DNA from: Flavobacterium luteolum
GTDB taxonomy: Bacteria; Bacteroidota; Bacteroidia; Flavobacteriales; Flavobacteriaceae
Reading direction: 5' to 3'
DNA length: 64,000 nt
Assembly: GCF_027111275.1 (NCBI RefSeq)
Contig: NZ_CP114286.1
Span: 3,582,501 to 3,646,500 of the forward strand
Part shown: piece by piece, positions 58,472 through 64,000 of the stretch
How the letters are laid out: the number at the start of each line of letters is the position of its first letter
Position numbering within the stretch: the first letter of the stretch is position 1
The notes under the pieces: generated by a model
Databases searched by the model: none
Told to the model about the DNA's origin: nothing
What the model saw: only the letters and a program-made list of their open reading frames with translations
Position numbers and translations under genes: made by a program

Positions 58472-59341
58472 CTATTCTTTAGTTTGAGGATAAAAGAATT
58501 TAAACGAATTAGAAACAGCTATATGTAGAATTGACCCGTGGTTTTCTTCTGGGAAATAATCGAAGTACGTTTTTACATTTTTACTTTTAGATCCTTTTAG
58601 TTTTTCTGCCAGTAAATTAGCGTCGACTTCCATAACATGCGGAATCGCTGTTGGAGCTAATCCTTCTTTGCCAACAGCAATATAAATTTCGGTTGGCTGT
58701 TTAAAATTTTCTTTCAGCATTTCAGAATCCAAATCTAGCAATGAGCCGTTGTTCCACCATAAGCTCGGACTTGCAATAACGTATTTATTAAAAAGAGTTG
58801 GTTTTTTAAGCAGGATTTCAGTTCCTAATAATCCACCAAGAGATTGACCAATAATAGTTTTAGAATCGTTTGTCTTGTATTTTTTCTCAATAAAAGGCTG
58901 TAATTCCTTTTCGATAAAAGCAATAAATTGATCAGAATGCCCAGTTGTAGGAAATCGAGTTTTATCATTTTCAACAGTAGTAGGAAAAGTAAAATCGCGT
59001 CTTCTGTCCACAGTTGCAATTCCGACAACAATTGATTTTGGAACCTGATTGATCCATTCAAAACTATTAAACTGCACTAATCCAGAAATATGAATAAAAT
59101 CTTCATCTGCTGAACCGTCTAATAAATAAATTACAGGGTATTTTGTCGCTTCGGCAGGATTATAACCTTCAGGAAGATAAATGTTCAGAATTCTTTTTTC
59201 ATTTAATTCTTTAGATTGAATTTCATCAATAACGCCTAATACAAAAGGTTTTGAAGTTTCTAGGGTTTTAGCTTTGTTCTTTTGAGAGAATATAAAATTC
59301 GAAGAAAAGAGTAGAAAAGCTAGGGCAATAAATTTGGTCAT
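58472..59341 (-). CDS. Secreted esterase, IroE/Fes-like alpha/beta hydrolase
   Basis: 289 residues with a signal peptide (MTKFIALAFLLFSSNFIFSQ). The nucleophile elbow is IGQSLGGLLGTEIL (G-x-S-x-G), the oxyanion region is YPVIYLLDGSADEDF, and ENHGSIL supplies the likely His; a DYFPEENHG segment holds acidic residues. The pattern fits the putative-esterase family of enterochelin/trilactone hydrolases and acyl-glucoside esterases. Its start overlaps the preceding gene's stop by one base (TAATG), so the two are coupled. The substrate is unknown. Confidence 0.85.
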   Translation of the reverse strand: MTKFIALAFLLFSSNFIFSQKNKAKTLETSKPFVLGVIDEIQSKELNEKRILNIYLPEGYNPAEATKYPVIYLLDGSADEDFIHISGLVQFNSFEWINQVPKSIVVGIATVDRRRDFTFPTTVENDKTRFPTTGHSDQFIAFIEKELQPFIEKKYKTNDSKTIIGQSLGGLLGTEILLKKPTLFNKYVIASPSLWWNNGSLLDLDSEMLKENFKQPTEIYIAVGKEGLAPTAIPHVMEVDANLLAEKLKGSKSKNVKTYFDYFPEENHGSILHIAVSNSFKFFYPQTKE

Positions 59342-59727
59342 TAATTTTTAAAATTTTGTGGTAAAGATTCTTGTTTTACTTCTTGTTCAGGCTTGTAATA
59401 ACTGCTTCTATTTGTGGTAACAATTAAAACGCCAGCTTCACCGTAATTACCATAGATGCTGATTCCAGCTTGTTTTTCAAGAGCAATAATTTTTTTGATT
59501 TCAATTTTAGAAAGCACAAGTCTTTCTTTTTCTAAATCTTCAAAGCGATGCGGAATTCCATCAACTACGACAATCGGATGATCTGTAATTTTTCCAGCTT
59601 TGGCAAGATTTGTAATAGAATCTGAAAGGTAGAGTTTGTCCTGCCCTTCGTCAGAAAGCTCGTATCTGTTTTGAGAAAAAATGGTAACTGAAATGAACAA
59701 AAACAGGAAAGTAAAGAATTTCATCAT
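59341..59727 (-). CDS. Small secreted protein with TonB-receptor plug-like motif
   Basis: 128 residues with a signal peptide (MMKFFTFLFLFISVTIFSQ). The core HPIVVVDGIPHRFEDLEKE, then EIKKIIALEKQAGISIYGNYGEAGVLIVTTN, matches the plug-domain pattern of SusC-type TonB receptors (V-x-I-D-G-x-P, then A-x-x-I-Y-G-x-x-G-x-x-G-V-I-x-I-x-T). There is no barrel, so it is a stand-alone plug-like protein. It is coupled to the downstream esterase gene. Function unknown; it could be an adaptor or a regulator of an outer-membrane receptor. Confidence 0.7.
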   Translation of the reverse strand: MMKFFTFLFLFISVTIFSQNRYELSDEGQDKLYLSDSITNLAKAGKITDHPIVVVDGIPHRFEDLEKERLVLSKIEIKKIIALEKQAGISIYGNYGEAGVLIVTTNRSSYYKPEQEVKQESLPQNFKN

Positions 59728-59778
59728 TTTTTTAGTTTTTTAGATCATAAAATTAATTTTCGAATCGAAAATACAAAA

Positions 59779-59802
59779 AAATCCTGCAAAAATGCAGGAT
59801 TT
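59779..59802 (-). terminator. Terminator-like hairpin downstream of the SRPBCC genes
   Basis: AAATCCTGC and GCAGGATTT form a 9-bp stem with an AAAAA loop. It sits 27 bases after the stop codon at 59829 on the minus strand and is followed there by a T-rich run. Confidence 0.75.
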
Positions 59803-59828
59803 AACAAATGGTATTAAGTATTTAAAAT

Positions 59829-60329
59829 TTATTTTTTTTCTGCAAAAATAGCATCCAAACCTTCCATTGCAATAGTAAAACCTTCTTTGAAACCCATTTG
59901 GATAATCATTTCCAAGTCAGAAAGTTTTTCATGTTTAATTACAATATCAACAAAAGTAGCATTGTCTTTTTCGGAGAAAGTCACATCCCAGTCAGAACGT
60001 GGAAACTCTTTGTTTAAGTTTCCTTCGCTGTCGCTAAAAGCATCTAGCCATTTTACATTTGTCTTCGGGTTTATCGAAGTGTAATCAGCAATTGCCCAAT
60101 GTTTTTCACCCTCTGGTCCAACCATGGCGTACAATCTTCTTCCACCTTCTTTAAATTCCATGCTTTTCGTTTCAGATTTCCACGGAGCCGGAGCCCACCA
60201 TAAATCCAATATAGAAGCTTCTGTCCATGCAGACCAAACTTGAGATAAAGAGGCGTTAAATTCCCGTTTTACATTTACAGTTTTATTTTCTTTATCTACA
60301 GTAAAATTCATTAAAAGATTTGATTTCAT
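59829..60329 (-). CDS. SRPBCC (AHSA1-like) protein, copy 2
   Basis: 166 residues, single START/Bet v1-like domain. [31 protein letters not shown] is the AHSA1 signature, followed by [27 protein letters not shown], and a long C-terminal helix. It is about 65% alike by eye to the next upstream gene, an apparent tandem duplication. Members bind hydrophobic ligands; the ligand is unknown. Probably co-transcribed with copy 1 and the ArsR regulator. Gap to copy 1 is 48 bases. Confidence 0.9.
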   Translation of the reverse strand: MKSNLLMNFTVDKENKTVNVKREFNASLSQVWSAWTEASILDLWWAPAPWKSETKSMEFKEGGRRLYAMVGPEGEKHWAIADYTSINPKTNVKWLDAFSDSEGNLNKEFPRSDWDVTFSEKDNATFVDIVIKHEKLSDLEMIIQMGFKEGFTIAMEGLDAIFAEKK

Positions 60330-60377
60330 TTTCTTTAGATTTTAAATTCGTTAATAGTTAATTAAGATCAGCAGATT

Positions 60378-60875
60378 TTATTTTTCGGCTAAGATTTTGT
60401 CCAAGCCTTGCATTGCAGAAGTAAATCCTTCTCTAAAGCCCATTTCAATTATTTTTTGCAGTTCTTCAAAACTGTCACGTCTAATTGTGATATCAACAAT
60501 TGTCGAATTGCCTTGTTCAGAAAAAGTGATATCCCAATATGAGCTTCCAAATTCAGAATTCGGATTTCCTTCTGCATCAGAAAAAGTAGCAGAGTGTTTA
60601 AAGTTTGTTTTAGGAGAAATCGAAGAATACACAAAATAACTCCAGCTTTCTTTACCATCAGGCCCAACCATGGCATACAATCTTTTTCCACCTTCTTTAA
60701 ACTCCATGTTTTTGGTTTTAGATTTAAACGGAGCTGGTGCCCACCACAAATCTAGAATTTCGGCTTCTGTCCAAGCAGACCAAACGTTTGACAATGGCGC
60801 ATCAAATTCGCGTTTTACATTCACCGTTTTATTTTCCTTGTCTACAGAAAAATTCATTAATAAATCAGTCTTCAT
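60378..60875 (-). CDS. SRPBCC (AHSA1-like) protein, copy 1
   Basis: 165 residues with the same domain as the downstream copy: [31 protein letters not shown] and [22 protein letters not shown], then [19 protein letters not shown]. The start lies inside the ArsR gene's end (11-base overlap), so translation is coupled to the regulator. ArsR/AHSA1 pairs are common and the SRPBCC protein may bind a ligand that also affects the regulator. Residues [11 protein letters not shown] versus AIADYTSINPK mark the main difference from copy 2. Confidence 0.92.
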   Translation of the reverse strand: MKTDLLMNFSVDKENKTVNVKREFDAPLSNVWSAWTEAEILDLWWAPAPFKSKTKNMEFKEGGKRLYAMVGPDGKESWSYFVYSSISPKTNFKHSATFSDAEGNPNSEFGSSYWDITFSEQGNSTIVDITIRRDSFEELQKIIEMGFREGFTSAMQGLDKILAEK

Positions 60876-61191
60876 TTTCTTTAGATTTTAAGTTAAGTAA
60901 TACTTGATCCAATTGACTAAAACGCTGTTCCCAAATTGCTTTAAATTGCTCTAGCCATTCATCAACTTCTTTCATTTTTTCAATTTTGAGCTGATAATAA
61001 ATTTCTCTGCCCAATTTCTTTTCTTCCAATAAATCACATTCATTCAGTATTTTAATGTGTTTAGAAACCGCTTGTCTTGTAGTTTGAAACTGCTCTGCAA
61101 TAGCATTTGGGGTTAATGCAGTTGAAGAAATCAAAACTAATATTGCTCTTCTCGTCGGATCTGCAATAGCTTGAAAAATATCTCTTTTCAT
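60865..61191 (-). CDS. ArsR-family transcriptional repressor
   Basis: 108 residues. Winged helix [60 protein letters not shown] is the ArsR/SmtB fold. It lacks the Cys-x-Cys metal motif, so metal sensing is unlikely. A promoter with two inverted repeats flanking its -7 box lies directly upstream, which points to autorepression. It is first in an operon with two SRPBCC genes. Confidence 0.95.
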   Translation of the reverse strand: MKRDIFQAIADPTRRAILVLISSTALTPNAIAEQFQTTRQAVSKHIKILNECDLLEEKKLGREIYYQLKIEKMKEVDEWLEQFKAIWEQRFSQLDQVLLNLKSKENED

Positions 61192-61209
61192 TTTTTTGAA
61201 TATTTATTC

Positions 61210-61253
61210 GCAACTAATCAGTTGCAAATATATGCAACTTTTTGGTTGCGCAA
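61210..61253 (-). promoter_or_regulatory. ArsR operon promoter with twin operators
   Basis: On the minus strand TTG (61253-61251) and TATATTTG (61232-61225) are 18 bases apart. Two inverted repeats, GCAACTAATCAGTTGC (61210-61225) and GCAACTTTTTGGTTGC (61234-61249), share GCAAC/GTTGC half-sites and have centres 24 bases apart; they flank the -7 box. Binding at either would block polymerase. Confidence 0.8.
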
Positions 61254-61289
61254 TTCAAAAAGACATTTTTTTTAATGAAAAAGTTTAAA

Positions 61290-61325
61290 GCAAAAAAAAG
61301 GCACATCAAAAATGCGCCTTTTTCT
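61290..61325 (-). terminator. Terminator downstream of the lipoprotein gene
   Basis: AAAAAGGCACAT and ATGCGCCTTTTT pair with one mismatch around a 5-base loop, 20 bases after the stop codon at 61345. A-run on the plus strand gives a T-run on the minus strand. Confidence 0.75.
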
Positions 61326-61344
61326 TTATAATCATGTTATATAA

Positions 61345-62532
61345 TTACCGTCTAAATTTATTTTTTACAATGATGTCTTTCAGCTTGGCTTTCAGATCTT
61401 CACCTGTATCATAAACCATCTGTTCGTTGTTTGGAAACGCAACAGCTCGTTTGTCAAAATACCCAAGATAGTTATCATCGCAAGCGCCTCTGTTTCCTTT
61501 GTAAGTGGAATAAATATTTTCGAAAACATACTCGCTGCTTATCGGGAAAGTCTGCACCAGCTGATTGCTTTTTAAATCGATATAATCGACTTTTGCCGTT
61601 ACCAGACAAGACTTAAATTGTCTGAATTCATAAACTGTTGCGCGAAGTGTTTTATAATTATCCACTTTAATTTCTTTTCCTAAACTATCTTTTACAGGTC
61701 TTCCACGACTGTCCAAAAGTGTTTTTACACCATCTTTAACTTGTCTTTCCTTAACAAATTCTTTCTCTTTGATTTGTTCTGGCGAAATTGCAATTTGCCT
61801 GAAACTCAAAATCAGACTATAATCGTACGTTACATTTTTTTGTCTTACGCTATGGTAAACCGTCCATTTGTCGTTTAAACCGTAGGTTTTAAAATCTAGT
61901 AAATCCTCTTGAAGCATTTTCGGAATCACCATTTCGGTTTCGTTTTTGGTATAAACATCCACAAAATCAGTTCCTTTAAACTGAGCGTCGTCCATCAGTT
62001 TTTTGGTGTTTTTGTAGCCAGGATTAATGCTTTCCAAATACGCAAAATCGTCGTATGCTTTTCTGAAATCCAATTTGTTGTTTGATTTTAAAAGTGTCGA
62101 AGCATTTTCATATAAATACTTCGAAAGCGCATTTTTACTGTTTACAATCTCATTCGAATAATTATCAAACGGAAAATTTGCATTTCTTCCCAGCTTCAAT
62201 AAAGGCAGAGGCAAAATTGGTCTAATTTTTTCTTGACGATTATTCAGCTGTACATAAGTATTGTAGATACGTTCAGCGTTTGCAGGATTATTTTCTTTAT
62301 TCAGCATTTCCAAATTACGCAAATCGCGATCTTTGGCTTTTGCAAAAGCTTCTTCAAGCAGATAAACATAATCTTGTTTTCCTTTAGAATCTTTTTTGGT
62401 ACGAAGTGCTTCAACCGCACGATCAATTGCGCCGTCGTAATTTCCATCGCTAAGCATTGATTGTGTTGTTTTTACCCCACAAGAAGAAAGGGCTAAAAAC
62501 AATATAGAAACTAGAAAAGTAATTTTTTGCAT
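61345..62532 (-). CDS. Putative outer-membrane lipoprotein, unknown function
   Basis: 395 residues. MQKITFLVSILFLALSSCGVKT has a lipobox (LSSC, Cys18). The N-terminal half is helical and TPR-like (DGNYDGAIDRAVEALRTKK, YVYLLEEAFAKAKDRD, RIYNTYVQLNNRQEK); the C-terminal half is beta-rich (TVYEFRQFKSCLVTAKVDYIDLK). I do not recognise a family. It has its own promoter and terminator. It is likely exposed at the periplasmic side of the outer membrane. Confidence 0.8.
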   Translation of the reverse strand: MQKITFLVSILFLALSSCGVKTTQSMLSDGNYDGAIDRAVEALRTKKDSKGKQDYVYLLEEAFAKAKDRDLRNLEMLNKENNPANAERIYNTYVQLNNRQEKIRPILPLPLLKLGRNANFPFDNYSNEIVNSKNALSKYLYENASTLLKSNNKLDFRKAYDDFAYLESINPGYKNTKKLMDDAQFKGTDFVDVYTKNETEMVIPKMLQEDLLDFKTYGLNDKWTVYHSVRQKNVTYDYSLILSFRQIAISPEQIKEKEFVKERQVKDGVKTLLDSRGRPVKDSLGKEIKVDNYKTLRATVYEFRQFKSCLVTAKVDYIDLKSNQLVQTFPISSEYVFENIYSTYKGNRGACDDNYLGYFDKRAVAFPNNEQMVYDTGEDLKAKLKDIIVKNKFRR

Positions 62533-62551
62533 AGTGTGTTTTTTGAAGTTG

Positions 62552-62579
62552 CAAATATATTTTATTTAACTTTCAACAA
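62552..62579 (-). promoter_or_regulatory. Promoter of the lipoprotein gene
   Basis: TTG (62579-62577) and TATATTTG (62559-62552) on the minus strand are 17 bases apart. The leader would be about 15 bases before the ATG at 62532. Confidence 0.65.
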
Positions 62580-62638
62580 CTATGCCTTTTTCTAATTTAT
62601 TTAAGGAGCAGAAAAAGCTATTTTCATAAGAACTTTTA

Positions 62639-62733
62639 GTCCCGCTGTCCGCTAAATTCCCGATTTATAAAAACTACGGCTGAAATAGCCTTGTTTTTCT
62701 AAATCGGGAGATACCGCTTCCATCGGGGCTAGA
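62639..62733. repeat. REP-like element, copy 3
   Basis: On the minus strand: CTAGCCCCGATGGAAGCGGT, a hairpin with TCCCGATTTA/TAAATCGGGA around an inner AAGGCTATTTCAGCCGTAG loop, then AGCGGACAGCGGGACT. It is diverged at the distal end relative to copies 1 and 2. Confidence 0.8.
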
Positions 62734-62776
62734 TTAGAACTTTTGTTTTTCAGAAGAAATGTAAAATAAAACTAAT

Positions 62777-63142
62777 TTATTCTGAGACCTTTTTATATTC
62801 AAAAGTACCCACTTCAGGATTTGTTATGACCCTTTTTTGACTGTCAAAAGAGTTTATAGTAAACACAACTGGAAGTATAACAGAAATAATTGTCAATTGA
62901 GAATTGTTTTTAGATAGTTTCCATTTTGCTTTGTGTGATTCTTCTCCAATAACACTTTCAAAATCGCCATTTTCTTTAAAAACCTGAAAAACCTGATCTG
63001 TTTTAAAACGTTTTTCAATGCTTTTTTCTTTTCCGTTTTTGGTCCATTTTACCAATTGCCATTTCCCGATTAGTTCTTTAGAAGTTTGAGCGGAAACAGA
63101 TAAACCGATTAAAAAGACGAAAGCTGCAATTAATTTCTTCAT
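62777..63142 (-). CDS. Small secreted lipocalin-like protein
   Basis: 121 residues with a signal peptide (MKKLIAAFVFLIGLSVSAQ). The mature part begins ELIGKWQLVKWTKNGKEKSIEKRF, the G-x-W-x-L motif of lipocalin-like proteins common in Bacteroidota, and continues as short beta strands (FESVIGEESHKAKWKLSKNN, LTIISVILPVVFTINSF). It may bind a small ligand in the periplasm. Similar small domains are of unknown function. Separated from the DinB-like gene by 59 bases. Confidence 0.75.
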   Translation of the reverse strand: MKKLIAAFVFLIGLSVSAQTSKELIGKWQLVKWTKNGKEKSIEKRFKTDQVFQVFKENGDFESVIGEESHKAKWKLSKNNSQLTIISVILPVVFTINSFDSQKRVITNPEVGTFEYKKVSE

Positions 63143-63201
63143 TTTTAAAATTTTAAAGTTGAATTCTAATTTAATGACTTTTAATGATTTGAAAAGGAAA
63201 T

Positions 63202-63675
63202 TTATGTTAAGTTGTTAAGCTGTTTTTTAATCAAAACAATCTGCCCTAAATGATAATAGCTATGTTCAATCATGGCTTCAATGTTTCTTTTGTAAGTTCC
63301 GTATTTGGCATCTACAAAAACTTCATCGAGGTTTTCGTCGGACAATTTTTCGACGAAAGAAGCAAACTCTTCGGCGTCATTCCAAAATTGATGTAGAAAA
63401 CTATTCCATTGTTCTTGCGAATGAATTGGCGGAAAATCAAAACTAAATTTGTCTTTTATATCCAAAGTTCCACCCTTAAAAACCTGATTTATTCCTTTTA
63501 TATAATAATGAATATGCTGAGCCAGAACTGCAATTGTATTTAAGTTCTTTATTGGACTAACTGCAATTTTCCAATCCAGATTTTCTAGCTGATTTTTAAA
63601 ATTGGTGTTTGCAATCCAAGTTCCATTTAAAATGACTTCTCTAAAACGATTGGCAATTTCGGTTGTACTTTTCAT
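63202..63675 (-). CDS. DinB-like (DUF1572/YfiT) protein
   Basis: 157 residues from the ATG at 63675; an ATG two codons upstream (63681) is also possible. The four-helix bundle is seen with metal-type His residues: AVLAQHIHYYIKG (first His pair) and EHSYYHLGQIVLIKKQL (EHS-x-x-H-x-G). The family is thought to include metal-dependent thiol S-transferases; the substrate is unknown. No signal peptide. Confidence 0.85.
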   Translation of the reverse strand: MKSTTEIANRFREVILNGTWIANTNFKNQLENLDWKIAVSPIKNLNTIAVLAQHIHYYIKGINQVFKGGTLDIKDKFSFDFPPIHSQEQWNSFLHQFWNDAEEFASFVEKLSDENLDEVFVDAKYGTYKRNIEAMIEHSYYHLGQIVLIKKQLNNLT

Positions 63676-63709
63676 ATTCAAATAGTTTAGAAGTTAAATT
63701 ACGATTAAT

Positions 63710-64000
63710 TTATTCCTGCTGAATCCATTCGTATTTTCCATTTTTAAGATAAATAACCCCGCCACCGCAACTTTCTTCGGCGTGAATAAAGATTCCGTCG
63801 TTTGGAAGTTTTATTTTGTCTTCTTCTGCAACTTGTTCTTCGCCAATGATTTCTCCGTCTTCATTTACATTTTCAAAATAAACCTCATTTTTGGGTGCTT
63901 TTTCAAATATTCCAGCCCAATCAATTTCGTCAAAACCTTGTCCTAAAATATCATTTCCAAAGCCTAAATAATCAGTTCTTTTTCCGTTTCCAAAAGTTAT
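63710..64000 (-). CDS. Hypothetical protein, C-terminal part (gene cut by window edge)
   Basis: The minus-strand frame is open from the window edge to a TAA at 63712-63710, about 96 residues, ending in SCGGGVIYLKNGKYEWIQQE. The readable part (GFGNDILGQGFDEIDWAGIFEKAPKNEVYF onward, acidic, with EKAPKNEVYFENVNEDGEI) shows a beta-rich acidic protein. The N-terminus is outside the window. I do not recognise a family. It is on the same strand as the DinB-like gene, 34 bases upstream of its start. Confidence 0.7.
   Translation of the reverse strand: MTFGNGKRTDYLGFGNDILGQGFDEIDWAGIFEKAPKNEVYFENVNEDGEIIGEEQVAEEDKIKLPNDGIFIHAEESCGGGVIYLKNGKYEWIQQE

Overview
The window is chromosomal DNA from a Bacteroidota bacterium, very probably a Flavobacterium. 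This rests on AT-rich intergenic DNA, Bacteroidota-type promoters (TTG, 17-23 nt, TAnnTTTG), few Shine-Dalgarno sites, CTnDOT-type tra genes, and housekeeping proteins of flavobacterial type. No database search was possible, so family names come from motif recognition.

Positions 1 to about 15,750 are one end of an integrative and conjugative element (ICE). A long plus-strand operon encodes the mating apparatus in CTnDOT order: the end of traE, then traF, a compact cytosine methyltransferase, the traG ATPase, three related traI-like secreted proteins, traJ, traK, a traL-position protein, traM and traN. Two paralogous soluble proteins follow, then a small regulatory set (a winged-helix-like protein, an RteC-like protein and an excisionase-like HTH protein). 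A minus-strand cargo pair (HAD phosphatase-like and ParB-like) and a tyrosine integrase lie between the tra operon and a tRNA-Ser(UGA), the likely attachment site. The relaxase, coupling protein and far end of the element lie left of the window.

From 15.8 to 23.1 kb is a tight minus-strand housekeeping operon: tpx, dgkA, ftsK, a lolA-like gene, an lptF/G-like permease, a ribB-type gene with a degenerate second domain, and a thioesterase. Peroxiredoxin and thioredoxin genes follow (23.4-25.0 kb), then a peptidoglycan-recycling block (25.1-31.5 kb: nagZ, TPR protein, ampG-like, DigH-like glycosidase, anmK). From 31.7 to 43 kb come a lemA/DUF3137 pair, a WG-repeat protein, possible orphan immunity-type genes, a large FAD/Fe-S dehydrogenase, an amino-acid permease and a DUF695 protein. 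From 43 to 58 kb: a transsulfuration-type PLP enzyme with a divergent Lrp regulator, lpd, a lipocalin, DoxX, pabB, tilS, dsbD, amt, a Gfo/Idh/MocA oxidoreductase and comM/yifB. The right end (57.9-64 kb) holds an esterase with a TonB-plug-like partner, an ArsR-controlled pair of SRPBCC proteins with a clear operator/promoter, lipoproteins, a DinB-like protein and a truncated gene.

Intergenic DNA outside the ICE is crowded with dispersed repeats: a REP-like family (36.4, 44.7 and 62.7 kb), nested inverted-repeat elements resembling MITEs (30.2, 39.6 and 49.9 kb), and short phrase repeats. No element of these families was seen inside the ICE. The least explained items are the HAD/ParB-like cargo pair with its near-leaderless promoter, the three tandem traI-like paralogues, the repeat-flanked three-way-junction element at 34.8 kb, and the nested repeats.
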